Shown here piece by piece: positions 1 to 7,690 of a DNA stretch of 24,349 nucleotides. Made by a program: the position numbers and the translations under genes. Every line of letters begins with the position of its first letter. Position 1 is the first letter of the stretch. Under the pieces are notes generated by a model. That model saw only the letters and a program-made list of their open reading frames with translations. It searched no databases and was not told where the DNA came from. The DNA comes from Actinomycetes bacterium. GTDB lineage: Bacteria > Actinomycetota > CALGFH01. The stretch spans positions 1-24,349 of the forward strand of contig JASLIH010000473.1 in NCBI GenBank assembly GCA_030152105.1, written 5' to 3'.

Positions 1-91
1 GGGCCGGCGCCTGGCCGGCGAGCTCGGGCCGGCGGTGATGGACGCCATCTGGGTCGCCAACCCGGCGGCCGCCCTGGAGCTCAGGCCGTGA
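1..91 (+). CDS. 3' end of an upstream gene, possibly amidohydrolase-superfamily (partial)
   Basis: Only the last 29 codons are inside the window, in the frame beginning at base 2 and closing with TGA at 89-91. The readable tail ends with VANPAAALELRP. An 'NPa.al.l' sequence close to the C-terminus is common in amidohydrolase and phosphotriesterase-like enzymes, which often sit in sugar catabolic operons, but 29 residues do not identify a family. The stop overlaps the GTG start of the next gene (GTGA), so the two are very likely co-transcribed and translationally coupled. The existence of the reading frame is well supported by that coupling; the function is a guess. Confidence 0.45.
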   Translation, partial: GRRLAGELGPAVMDAIWVANPAAALELRP

Positions 92-852
92 GCCGCCTGG
101 CCGGGAAGGTGTGCGTGGTGACCGGGGCGACCGGGATGGCCGCGGACGCGGCCCGGCGGTTCGCCGCCGAGGGGGCCGAGGTCTGGGTGGTGGCCAGCGA
201 CCGCGACCAGTGCCAGGCCCTCGGGCTGCCGTTCGCTGTGGCCGACCTGCGGGACGAGGCCGCCGCCGAGGCCGCCTTCGCCGCGGTGCGGGCCGCCTGC
301 CCGCGGATCGACGCCCTGTACGCGGTGGCCGGGGCCAGCGGCCGTCCGCTCGGCGACGGGCCGGTGCACGAGCTGTCGCTGGCCGCCTGGGAGGGCACCC
401 TGGCCCTGAACGCGACCCCGGCGTTCCTGGCCGCCCGGGAGGCGCTGCGGGCCATGCTCGGCCAGGCGCCGGGGCCGGCGGGGAGCCGCGGCTCGGTGGT
501 CCTGATGTCGAGCGTGCTCGCCCGCTCCCCCACCCCGTCGCTGTTCGCCACCCACGCCTACGCGGCCGCCAAGGCGGCCACCGTCGGGCTGGTCAGGGCG
601 ATGGCGTCCTACTACGGCGAGCGCGGCGTCCGGGTCAACGCGCTGGCCCCGGGGCTGGTGCGGACCCCGATGAGCGCCCGGGCGGCCGCCGACGCGGCCA
701 GCGTGGCCTTTGCCGAGCGCCGCCAGCCGCTGGCCGGCGGGTTCCTGGACGCCGCCGATGTGACCGGCGCCGCCGTCTACCTGTGCAGCGACGAGAGCCG
801 GGCCGTCACCGGCCAGGTGCTGACGGTGGACGGCGGCTGGAGCGTGAGCTGA
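88..852 (+). CDS. SDR-family NAD(P)-dependent oxidoreductase
   Basis: The 254-residue protein is a classical short-chain dehydrogenase/reductase, normal length for the family. Visible features are the dinucleotide-binding turn TGATGMA at residues 12-18, a VAGASG stretch at about 80-85 in place of the usual NNAG, the catalytic Ser at 141-142, the YAAAK motif with Tyr158 and Lys162, and the C-terminal TGQVLTVDGG typical of the FabG-like subgroup. It should oxidise or reduce an alcohol/ketone pair in the cytoplasm; the substrate cannot be read. The GTG start at 88 is chosen because it overlaps the preceding stop (GTGA) and leaves a normal N-terminus. The neighbouring DeoC-type aldolase and ROK kinase suggest a sugar or polyol substrate. 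Confidence 0.9.
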   Translation: MSRLAGKVCVVTGATGMAADAARRFAAEGAEVWVVASDRDQCQALGLPFAVADLRDEAAAEAAFAAVRAACPRIDALYAVAGASGRPLGDGPVHELSLAAWEGTLALNATPAFLAAREALRAMLGQAPGPAGSRGSVVLMSSVLARSPTPSLFATHAYAAAKAATVGLVRAMASYYGERGVRVNALAPGLVRTPMSARAAADAASVAFAERRQPLAGGFLDAADVTGAAVYLCSDESRAVTGQVLTVDGGWSVS

Positions 853-889
853 CCCCATTCCCGCCCGAGCCCCAGAGACTGGAGGACCG

Positions 890-1594
890 ATGCCCGACCC
901 CTGGACCGTCGAGACGATCACCGTGGAGAAGGTCGCCAAGACGATCGACCACTCGCTGCTGCGGCCCGAGCTGACCCTGGACGAGGTCATGGCCGGCTGC
1001 GACCTGGCCGCCGCCTACCAGGTCGCCTCGGTGTGCTGCCGGCCCCTGGACGTCGGCCAGTGCCGCGACGCCCTGGAGGGGAGCGGGGTCCTGGTGGGCA
1101 CGGTGGTCGGCTTCCCCCACGGCTCCAGCACCACCGCCATCAAGGCCGCCGAGGCCGAGCTGGCCCTGGACGACGGGGCCGCCGAGCTCGACATGGTCCT
1201 GCCCATCGGCTGGCTGCGGTCCAAGAAGGACGCCTATGTCCAGGACGACATCGCCGCCGTGGTCGCGGTCGCCCATGACCGGGACGCCGTCGTCAAGGTG
1301 ATCCTCGAGAACGCCTATCTGACCGACGAGGAGAAGGTCCGGGGCTGCCAGCTGGCCGAGCAGGCCGGGGCCGACTACGTCAAGACCTCGACCGGGTACG
1401 CGCCGTCCGGCTCGACCATGGACGACCTGCGGCTGATGCGGGCCAGCGTGTCCGAGCGGGTCAAGATCAAGGCGGCCGGCGGCATCCGCACCCTCGACCT
1501 GCTGATCGAGGGGCTGAACGCGGGCATGGACCGGTGCGGGGCCACCGCCACCGCCGCCATCATCGACGACCTCAAGGCCCGGCAGGGCCGGTGA
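890..1594 (+). CDS. deoC: Deoxyribose-phosphate aldolase family protein (DeoC)
   Basis: The 234-residue protein matches the DeoC class I aldolase family in length and motifs. The Schiff-base lysine is Lys165 in VKTSTGY (164-170), the second active-site lysine is Lys194 in KIKAAGG, the catalytic Asp lies in ELDMV (Asp101), and an IDHSLL segment opens the barrel at about 19-24. DeoC cleaves 2-deoxyribose-5-phosphate to acetaldehyde and glyceraldehyde-3-phosphate. Here the gene lies among sugar-catabolic genes and not with nucleoside phosphorylases, so it may act on another phosphorylated sugar or keto-acid; that is inference. The ATG at 890 follows GGAGG at 881-885. The stop overlaps the GTG of the ROK kinase (GTGA). 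Confidence 0.9.
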   Translation: MPDPWTVETITVEKVAKTIDHSLLRPELTLDEVMAGCDLAAAYQVASVCCRPLDVGQCRDALEGSGVLVGTVVGFPHGSSTTAIKAAEAELALDDGAAELDMVLPIGWLRSKKDAYVQDDIAAVVAVAHDRDAVVKVILENAYLTDEEKVRGCQLAEQAGADYVKTSTGYAPSGSTMDDLRLMRASVSERVKIKAAGGIRTLDLLIEGLNAGMDRCGATATAAIIDDLKARQGR

Positions 1595-2538
1595 CCTCGC
1601 GCTACCTCGGCATCGACGTCGGCGGGACCAACAGCAAGCTCGCCGTCGTCGAGGCCGGGGCCGGCCGGCCCGACCCACCGGGGGACCACCCCGGCGGTCC
1701 CCCGGACCCCCCCAGGCTGCTGGCCACCGCGACCATCCCGACCGGCACGGGCGACCCGGGCGAGGTGGTGGGCCGGCTGGCCGCCGCCGGGGCCCGGCTG
1801 GTGGCCGGGCATGGGCCGGTGGTGGCCGCCGGGGTGGGGGTGCCCGGGCTGTTCGACGAGGCCTCGGGGCGGATCGTGCTCCTGCCCAACCTGCCGGCCG
1901 CCTGGACCGGCCAGGCGTTCCGGGAGCCGCTGGCCGCAGGCCTGGGCGTGCCGGTGGCCCTGATCAACGACGCCCGGGCCTTCACCCTGGCCGAGAGCCG
2001 GATGGGGGCGGCCGCCGGCTGCCCGACAGTGGTCTGCCTGACCCTCGGGACCGGGGTCGGGGGCGGGGTGGTCGTCGACGGACGCCTGCGCTTCGGCCCC
2101 TCGGGCCGGGCCGGCGAGCTCGGCCACCAGGTCATCGAGGTGGACGGGCCCCCCTGCGGCTGCGGCAACCGGGGCTGTGTCGAGGCGTTCGCGGCCGGGG
2201 CCGCCCTCTGCCGGGCCGGGGGCCGCGACACCCCGGAGGCGGTGTTCGCCGCGGCCGCGGCCGGCGACCAGCGGGCCGCGGCCGCGGTCGGGGAGGCCGT
2301 GGGCCGCCTCGCCGTGGGGATCGCCAACCTGCTCACCGTGCTGTGGCCGGAACGGGTGGTGGTCGGGGGCGGGGTCGCGGGCGCCGGGGACCAGCTCTTC
2401 GGGCCGCTGCGGGCGGCCGTGGCCGCGGCCGCGCCCCTGGTCGACCCGGCCTCCTACGCGATCGTGCCGGCGGCCCTCGGCCCCGGCGCCGGGGCCATCG
2501 GCGCCGCCCTGTGGGCCCGGGAGCGCACCGGGCGCTGA
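1591..2538 (+). CDS. ROK-family sugar kinase
   Basis: The 315-residue protein has the ROK signature: the phosphate-binding IDVGGTN (8-14), LPNLPAAW (98-105), the catalytic Asp127 in NDARAF, LGTGVGGG (152-159), and the zinc/ROK motif with ELGH (176-179) followed by CGCGNRGC (189-196). All residues expected for an active ATP-dependent hexose, GlcNAc or ManNAc kinase are present; the specificity cannot be read. The reading frame is open further upstream, but the GTG at 1591 overlaps the deoC stop as GTGA and places the first beta strand normally. A Pro/Gly-rich stretch at about residues 24-42 is an unusual insertion between the first strands. It is the last gene of the rightward set and converges on the GntR gene after 21 bases. 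Confidence 0.92.
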   Translation: MTSRYLGIDVGGTNSKLAVVEAGAGRPDPPGDHPGGPPDPPRLLATATIPTGTGDPGEVVGRLAAAGARLVAGHGPVVAAGVGVPGLFDEASGRIVLLPNLPAAWTGQAFREPLAAGLGVPVALINDARAFTLAESRMGAAAGCPTVVCLTLGTGVGGGVVVDGRLRFGPSGRAGELGHQVIEVDGPPCGCGNRGCVEAFAAGAALCRAGGRDTPEAVFAAAAAGDQRAAAAVGEAVGRLAVGIANLLTVLWPERVVVGGGVAGAGDQLFGPLRAAVAAAAPLVDPASYAIVPAALGPGAGAIGAALWARERTGR

Positions 2539-2559
2539 CCCGCCACGGGGCCGGGCCGG

Positions 2560-3288
2560 TCAGGGGTGGGTGTGGACGACGTCGATCACGTAGCGGTCGG
2601 CCACATAGCGGGTCTCGGTGCGCTCGAACACCCGCCCGTCCTGGTCGAACAGGATCCGCAGCTCGACCAGCAGGGCCGACTGGGGGGCGAGGTCGAGCAG
2701 CTCGGTCTCGCTGGCCCGGGCCAGGCGGGCCGTGATCGTCCCGGTGGCCCGGGTGGCCACCACCCCCCGGCTGGCCAGGGCGCCGTGCAGCGACCCGCCG
2801 CCCAGGTCCACGTCAAGGACCCAGCCGAGCTCGGGGACCAGGGCCGCGTCCTCCAGGGCGACCGGGACGCCGTCGGCCAGCCGGACCCGCACGACCCGGA
2901 CGACCTGGCTGTCGGGGGCGAGCCCGAGGTCGAGGGTCTCGGGCCGGCGGGGGTCGTCCATGCCCGCCGACAGCAGCCGGCTGGTCGCCTGCACCCCGCG
3001 CCGGTTCATCTCCTCGGTGAAGGACAGGAACACCCCCGGATGCCGGTGGACCGGGCGGTGGGCGACGAAGGTGCCCTGCCCTCGCCGGCGCTCCACCAGC
3101 CCGTCGTTGGTCAGCTCCTGGAGGGCCTGGCGCACGGTCATGCGGCTGACGGAGAACCGCTCGCACAGCTCGGCCTCGCTGGGCAGCGGGTCCCCCGGCC
3201 CGGCCCCCTCCACCAGCGATCTCAGGTACTCCTCGATGGCCCGGTAGCGGGTCTGTCCGGTCTTGTGGACGTTCGTTGACGGCGCCAT
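2560..3288 (-). CDS. GntR-family transcriptional regulator, HutC/NagR (UTRA) type
   Basis: The 242-residue protein has an N-terminal winged helix (about 13-80, with LPSEAELCERFSVSRMTVRQ and the wing sequence RRRGQGTFV) and a C-terminal UTRA effector domain (about 90-235), the layout of NagR, DasR and FrlR. These regulators usually bind a phosphorylated sugar or amino-sugar and are then released from DNA. The palindrome TGTCTAGACA just upstream shares the GTCTAGAC core of the Streptomyces DasR site, so it probably represses both itself and the divergent SIS-ABC operon. The ATG at 3288 is the only plausible start before the helix-turn-helix. The start coincides with the predicted transcript start, so the mRNA may be leaderless, although a GGAG also sits 2 bases upstream in the DNA. 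Confidence 0.92.
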   Translation of the reverse strand: MAPSTNVHKTGQTRYRAIEEYLRSLVEGAGPGDPLPSEAELCERFSVSRMTVRQALQELTNDGLVERRRGQGTFVAHRPVHRHPGVFLSFTEEMNRRGVQATSRLLSAGMDDPRRPETLDLGLAPDSQVVRVVRVRLADGVPVALEDAALVPELGWVLDVDLGGGSLHGALASRGVVATRATGTITARLARASETELLDLAPQSALLVELRILFDQDGRVFERTETRYVADRYVIDVVHTHP

Positions 3289-3304
3289 GGCTCCACGATA
3301 TGGT
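3276..3304 (+). promoter_or_regulatory. Sigma-A type promoter for the SIS-ABC operon
   Basis: TTGACG (3276-3281) and TATGGT (3299-3304) are separated by exactly 17 bases, a near-consensus -35/-10 pair for the housekeeping sigma factor. Transcription would start at about 3311-3312, on the ATG chosen for the SIS gene, so the transcript is predicted to be leaderless. The -35 box lies inside codons 3-5 of the divergent GntR gene. Confidence 0.65.
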
Positions 3305-3323
3305 CTCGATCATGTCTAGACAA
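3295..3323 (-). promoter_or_regulatory. Divergent promoter for the GntR regulator gene
   Basis: Read on the minus strand, TTGTCT (3323-3318) and TATCGT (3300-3295) are 17 bases apart. The predicted start is about 3288, the A of the regulator's ATG, again leaderless. The -35 box lies within the palindromic operator and the -10 overlaps the -10 of the opposite promoter, so the two RNA polymerases would compete. The -35 match is only moderate. Confidence 0.45.
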
Positions 3324-4121
3324 GTAGGCGGCGGGGTGGCCGCGACCGGCTGGACACGGGCGGCCATCGCGCTGCTCGAGAAGCTCGACGCGACCCAGGG
3401 GGCGGCCCTGGACGAGGCCGCCGCCATCTGCGCCACGGCGATCGGCGGCGGCGGCCTGGTCCACCTCTTCGGCACCGGCCACAGCCGCATGTCGGTCGAG
3501 GAGATGTTCCCCCGCTACGGGTCCTATCCCGGCTTCCACCCGATGGTCGAGCTGTCGACCACCTTCCACACCCAGGTGGTCGGCACCAACGGGCAGCGCC
3601 AGGCCATGTTCATCGAGCGGGTCGAGGGGCTGGCCGAGGTCATCCTGCGCAACTTCCACCTGTCGCCGCCGGACGCGATGGTCGTGTTCAGCGCCCGCGG
3701 CGTCACCGCCAACCCGATCGAGATGGCCATGGGGGCGCGCCGCCGCGGCCTGCCGGTGGTCGCGGTGACCTCGGTGGCCGAGTCCCGGGCGGCCGCCGCC
3801 GGCCACTCCTCCGGCACCCGGCTGCTCGACCACGCCGACGTGGTCATCGACCTCGGCACCCCGATCGGGGACGCGCTCGTCTCCATCGACGGCCTGGCCA
3901 CCCCGGTCGGGCCGGGCTCGAGCGTGGCCGGGGTGGCCGTCGTCAACGAGATCAAGGTCCGGACCGCGCGGCTGCTGGTTGCCCGCGGCGGGATGCCACC
4001 GGTGCTGACCAGCGGGTCGGTGGTCGGCAACGAGGAGTCCGCGCGCCTGTTCGACGCGGCCTACGACGAGCACGCGCGCCGCCTGGCGCGGGTGCTCGCA
4101 GGAAGGGAGGAGCACGCATGA
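3312..4121 (+). CDS. SIS-domain sugar isomerase-like protein (UPF0309-type)
   Basis: The protein of about 269 residues has a sugar isomerase (SIS) fold: the phosphosugar-binding FGTGHS (53-58) preceded by hydrophobic GGGLVHL, then SARGVTANPIE (127-137) and GLPVVAVTS (146-154). Length and sequence resemble the UPF0309/SIS_2 group of predicted phosphosugar isomerases or aldose-ketose processing enzymes; no member's reaction can be assigned here. Start choice: TTG 3276, ATG 3300 and ATG 3312 are all in frame, but a promoter places +1 at about 3311, so ATG 3312 on a leaderless mRNA fits best. GTG 3336 is an alternative. It heads the transport operon and overlaps the next gene by ATGA. Confidence 0.85.
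   Translation: MSRQVGGGVAATGWTRAAIALLEKLDATQGAALDEAAAICATAIGGGGLVHLFGTGHSRMSVEEMFPRYGSYPGFHPMVELSTTFHTQVVGTNGQRQAMFIERVEGLAEVILRNFHLSPPDAMVVFSARGVTANPIEMAMGARRRGLPVVAVTSVAESRAAAAGHSSGTRLLDHADVVIDLGTPIGDALVSIDGLATPVGPGSSVAGVAVVNEIKVRTARLLVARGGMPPVLTSGSVVGNEESARLFDAAYDEHARRLARVLAGREEHA
3313..3322. promoter_or_regulatory. GntR-type operator palindrome, copy 1
   Basis: TGTCTAGACA is a perfect 10-bp palindrome. Its GTCTAGAC core equals the centre of the DasR responsive element of Streptomyces. It covers the predicted +1 of the SIS operon and the -35 of the regulator gene, a position suited to repressing both. A closely matching palindrome occurs at 11981-11992. Confidence 0.7.
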
Positions 4122-5179
4122 GGCGTCCCAGCTGGATGCGGGTCGGCATCCTGGTCGCCGCCATGGGCCTGGCCGTGACGGCCTGCGGCGGTGGCGACGA
4201 CAACGCGGCCTCGAGTGGGAGCGGGGCCGGGTCGGGCCAGAGCGGCAACTATGTCATCGGCGTCAGCAACACCCTGGCCGGCAACGGCTGGCGCGAGCAG
4301 ATGATCTGCTCGGTCAAGGCCCAGGCGCTGGCCAGCGGCAAGGTCAGCAAGGTCATCGCCATCTCCAAGAACGGCGGCCCGACCGAGCAGATCCAGGACC
4401 TCCAGAACCTGATCTCCCAGGGTGCCAACGCCATCATCGTCAACCCGTCCGACCGGGAGAAGCTCAACCCGGTGATCGAGCAGGCGACCAAGAAGAACAT
4501 CGTGGTCGTGGCCGTCGACCAGGCCGTGTCGGCCCCGACGGCCTATGTGGCCACCAACGACCAGGTCGCCTACGGCCGCCTCGGGGCCCAGTGGCTGGCC
4601 GAGAAGCTGGGCGGCAAGGGCAACGTCCTGTACATGCGCGGGATCGACGGCGTGCCCGCCGACTCCGACCGCGACAAGGGCTTCCAGGAGGTCATGGCCA
4701 AGAACCCGGGCATCAAGACGAAGGAGGTCTTCACCGGCTGGGACTTCACCAAGGGCGGCGACATCGCCGTGCAGGAGCTGACCTCCGGCAACTACGACGG
4801 CGTGTGGACCTCGGGCATCGACTACACCGTGGTCAACGCGTTCAAGACCGTCGGCAAGGACCCGGTCCCGGTCGTCGGGGCCGACAACAACCAGTTCATC
4901 CAGCAGCTGCTGGACGGGTCGCCGGGCGCGGCCGTCACCAACCCGGCGGTCATCGGCGGGGTCGGCACGGCCATCGCCCTTGACGTGCTCCAGGGCAAGA
5001 AGGTCGAGCGCGAGACGCTGCTCACCCCTGAGGTCTGGGACGTCGCCACGAGCAAGTCGACCCTTGAGGCCAACAGCTTCCCCGACCGCGACGCCAGCTT
5101 CAGCGCGGCCGTGTCGGTGAAGCCGTACACCACCTACTCCAACGACCAGCTGTTCGCCTGCAAGGGCCCTGGCGAGTAG
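4118..5179 (+). CDS. Sugar ABC transporter substrate-binding lipoprotein (RbsB/LacI-type fold)
   Basis: The 353-residue protein starts with a lipoprotein signal (MRRPSWMRVGILVAAMGLA) ending in VTAC, with the lipidated Cys at 23, then a Gly/Ser-rich linker to about 43. The rest is a type I periplasmic-binding fold as in ribose, xylose and inositol binding proteins: YVIGVSN at the first strand, QIQDLQNLISQGANAIIVNP, VVVVAVDQAV in the middle, and GVWTSGID and PVVGADNN in the second lobe. It is tethered outside the membrane and delivers a monosaccharide-like ligand to the permeases. The start is supported by GGGAGGAG about 6 bases upstream and the ATGA overlap with the SIS gene. A short 19-base gap leads to the ATPase. 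Confidence 0.93.
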   Translation: MRRPSWMRVGILVAAMGLAVTACGGGDDNAASSGSGAGSGQSGNYVIGVSNTLAGNGWREQMICSVKAQALASGKVSKVIAISKNGGPTEQIQDLQNLISQGANAIIVNPSDREKLNPVIEQATKKNIVVVAVDQAVSAPTAYVATNDQVAYGRLGAQWLAEKLGGKGNVLYMRGIDGVPADSDRDKGFQEVMAKNPGIKTKEVFTGWDFTKGGDIAVQELTSGNYDGVWTSGIDYTVVNAFKTVGKDPVPVVGADNNQFIQQLLDGSPGAAVTNPAVIGGVGTAIALDVLQGKKVERETLLTPEVWDVATSKSTLEANSFPDRDASFSAAVSVKPYTTYSNDQLFACKGPGE

Positions 5180-5198
5180 CTCGACACCTGACCCTCTG

Positions 5199-6683
5199 AT
5201 GTCACAACCGCTCCTGCAGACGACCGCCGTGGCCAAGGCGTTCGGCCCGGTGGTCGCTCTGCGGGCGGTCGACCTGTCGGTGGCCCCGGGCGAGGTCCAC
5301 GCCCTGCTCGGGGCCAACGGCGCCGGCAAGTCGACCCTGGTCAAGATCCTCACCGGCGTGCTCCGCAACGACAGCGGCACCGTCGCCGTCAACGGCGAGC
5401 CGGTGCTGCTGCGCAGCCCGACCGAGGCCAGGGCCAGAGGCCTGGCCCCGGTCTACCAGGACCCGGCCCTGATCCGCGACCTCACCGTGGCCCAGAACCT
5501 CCGGCTCACCGGGGTCGAGGTGGCCGACGTCCGGCGGGAGCTGGCCGCCATGGACCTGGACGGCCTCGACCTGGACGAGCAGGTCCGCGACATCCCCCTG
5601 CCGTTCCTGCGGATGCTCGACCTGGCCCGGGCCCTGGTCTTCGACCCCCAGCTGCTGGTGCTGGACGAGATCACCGCCGCCCTGCCCCCCGACCTGTCCG
5701 AGCGGGTCTTCGCCATCATGGGCCGCTGGAAGAAGCGCGACCGGTCGGTGCTGTTCATCTCCCACCGGCTGGCCGAGGTCCGCGAGCACTGCGACATGTG
5801 CACCGTCCTGCGCGACGGCCGCAACGTGGCCTCCTTCCACCCCGGGGAGGGCGGGGAGAGCCAGATCGTGGCCGCCATGCTCGGCGAGGCCTCGGCCGGG
5901 GTCCGGGACGTGGCCAGGGAGCGGCGGGCGGCCCGGGAGCGGGACGAGGAGGAGGCGCCCCGGCTGGTCGTGCGCGACCTGCTCATCGACCGCCAGGACG
6001 CCGGCGTCTCCTTCGAGGTCCGGGCCGGGGAGGTCCTCGGCCTGGCCGCGCTCGAGGGCCAGGGCCAGGACCGGCTGTTCGAGATCCTGTCCGGGAACGC
6101 CCGGGCCGCCGGCGGCGAGCTCCTGGTCGAGGGCCGGCCCCTTCGGGCCCGGCACCCCTATGACGCCATCCGCCGCGGGGTCGTGCTGGTGCCGAGCAAC
6201 CGGCTGGCCGCCCTGCTGCCCCAGCGGCCGATCCGGGAGAACATCGCCATCCCCCTGTTCAACCGGGTACGCCGCTGGGGGCCGATCAACACCGGCCGGG
6301 AACGGCGCCAGGTCTCCGAGGCGGTCACCCGGCTGTCGATCGACACCCGGGCCGCCGCCCAGGCCCGGCGGCTGTCCGGCGGCAACCAGCAGAAGCTGAC
6401 CATTGGCCGCTGGCTGGCCGCCGGGTTCCGGACCCTGCTGCTGTTCGACCCGACCCGGGGCATCGACGTCGGCACCAAGCACCAGATCTACGACCTGGTC
6501 AGGGAGCTGGCCGACGCCGGCGCGGCCATCGTCATGTTCACCAGCGAGCTGCGCGAGATCGGGCTCGTCTGCGACCGGGCGGCCGTGCTCCACAACGGGG
6601 CCATCGTGGCCGAGCTGCCACCGACGGCGTCCGAGACCGACCTGCTCACCGCCGCCCACGGCCTGGAGGTGACGGCGGTATGA
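5199..6683 (+). CDS. Two-domain sugar ABC transporter ATP-binding protein (RbsA-like, atypical motifs)
   Basis: The 494-residue protein holds two fused nucleotide-binding domains as in RbsA/XylG. Domain 1 has a good Walker A (GANGAGKST, 38-46), Walker B with Glu (LVLDEIT, about 153-159) and the H-loop ISHR (187-190), but the place of the LSGGQ signature reads PLPFLRMLDLARAL. Domain 2 has a strong signature LSGGNQQK but the usual degenerate Walker A (LEGQGQDRL), and its Walker B reads LLLFDPTRG where RbsA has LDEPTRG, so the Asp-Glu pair is Phe-Asp. One composite site (Walker A of domain 1 with the signature of domain 2) remains complete. It energises the adjacent permeases and overlaps permease 1 by ATGA. 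No strong ribosome-binding site is seen upstream. Confidence 0.92.
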   Translation: MSQPLLQTTAVAKAFGPVVALRAVDLSVAPGEVHALLGANGAGKSTLVKILTGVLRNDSGTVAVNGEPVLLRSPTEARARGLAPVYQDPALIRDLTVAQNLRLTGVEVADVRRELAAMDLDGLDLDEQVRDIPLPFLRMLDLARALVFDPQLLVLDEITAALPPDLSERVFAIMGRWKKRDRSVLFISHRLAEVREHCDMCTVLRDGRNVASFHPGEGGESQIVAAMLGEASAGVRDVARERRAARERDEEEAPRLVVRDLLIDRQDAGVSFEVRAGEVLGLAALEGQGQDRLFEILSGNARAAGGELLVEGRPLRARHPYDAIRRGVVLVPSNRLAALLPQRPIRENIAIPLFNRVRRWGPINTGRERRQVSEAVTRLSIDTRAAAQARRLSGGNQQKLTIGRWLAAGFRTLLLFDPTRGIDVGTKHQIYDLVRELADAGAAIVMFTSELREIGLVCDRAAVLHNGAIVAELPPTASETDLLTAAHGLEVTAV

Positions 6684-7690
6684 CGGCCACCCCCCGGGCC
6701 GAGGTGGCCACCCCGCTCCCCCGCCCGACCGGCCGGCTGGAACGGTTCGCCCGCCGCCAGGGCTGGGTGGTGGGGGTGGCCGTGCTGCTGGGCGCGCTGA
6801 TCCTGTGGCGCTCCTCCCAGATCCCGGCGTTCGGGGCCTTCGAGGTCCGCGGCATCGTCGCCGGCACCATGACCCTGGCCCTGCTGGCCATGGCCCAGAC
6901 GGTGATCGTCATCTCCGGCGGGATCGACCTGTCGGTGGGGGCGATGATGGTCCTGACCAACTGCATCGCCGCCCGCCTCATGCTGGACCAGGACCTTGGG
7001 CCGGTGGTGCTGGTCGCCCTGCTGGTCGTGGCCGTTGCCATGGTCCTGTCCGGCATCATCGGGGCCGTGGCCGTGGTCTCGGGGGTCCCCGACATCGTGG
7101 TCACCCTGGCCGCCAGCTTCATCCTGGCCGGCCTCGCCCTGATCGTGCTCGACGGCCCCGGCGGCGGCACCAACCCGCGGTTCCAGGAGCTGCTGGTCGG
7201 CGGGTTCGACCAGCCCCTGCCGGCGACCCTGTGGCTGGCCGGGATCTTCCTTCTCGTCTGGGTGCCGTTCAAGCGCAGCCGGCTCGGCATCGCCACCTAC
7301 GCCGTCGGCAGCGACCGGGCCGCCGCCTTCCTGTCCGGCCTCAACGTCGGCCGGACCCGGGTCGCCGCCTATGTGATGGGCGGGCTCTTCTCCGGGCTGG
7401 CCGGCCTGGTCACCACCGCCTTCACCGGCAGCGGCGAGCCCCGGGCCTCCATCGGGGCCACCGCCACCCTGACCAGCGTGGCCGCGGTCGTGCTGGGCGG
7501 GGTGGCCCTGATGGGCGGGTCGGGCACCCTGCTCGGCCCCGTCCTGGCCGCGTTCTGCCTGGCCCTGATCGCCCCGCTGATGCTCGGGCTGGGCTGGGAC
7601 CCCAACTACGCCGAGGTCGCCCGCGGGGTCATCATCATCGTGGTCGTGATGATCGGCGGCCTGCTCCAGGTCCCCCGGAGGGCGAGATGA
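6680..7690 (+). CDS. Sugar ABC transporter permease 1 (RbsC-type)
   Basis: The 336-residue integral membrane protein belongs to the branched-chain/ribose permease family (BPD_transp_2). It has about 8-10 hydrophobic helices, beginning at about residues 29-43, the conserved GGIDLSVG at 80-87, and the cytoplasmic SRLGIATYAVGSDRAAAFLSG segment that contacts the ATPase. A charged, Pro-rich cytoplasmic N-terminus of about 27 residues precedes the first helix. With permease 2 it forms the translocation path for the ligand brought by the lipoprotein at 4118. Both ends are set by ATGA overlaps with the ATPase and permease 2. Confidence 0.93.
   Translation: MTATPRAEVATPLPRPTGRLERFARRQGWVVGVAVLLGALILWRSSQIPAFGAFEVRGIVAGTMTLALLAMAQTVIVISGGIDLSVGAMMVLTNCIAARLMLDQDLGPVVLVALLVVAVAMVLSGIIGAVAVVSGVPDIVVTLAASFILAGLALIVLDGPGGGTNPRFQELLVGGFDQPLPATLWLAGIFLLVWVPFKRSRLGIATYAVGSDRAAAFLSGLNVGRTRVAAYVMGGLFSGLAGLVTTAFTGSGEPRASIGATATLTSVAAVVLGGVALMGGSGTLLGPVLAAFCLALIAPLMLGLGWDPNYAEVARGVIIIVVVMIGGLLQVPRRAR

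Noticed and set aside
4061..5392. A 443-codon leftward open frame across the RbsB-like gene and the start of the ATPase gene
   Set aside because: It runs antisense to two genes with clear motifs, has repetitive Asp/Val/Gly/Leu composition, and no ribosome-binding site or recognisable domain.
5202..6659. A 485-codon leftward open frame opposite the ABC ATPase
   Set aside because: Antisense shadow of a well-supported gene; Pro/Gly/Gln-rich with no domain.
6805..7686. Upstream extension of permease 2
   Set aside because: The extra residues are out-of-frame reading of permease 1; the ATGA overlap at 7687 is the real start.
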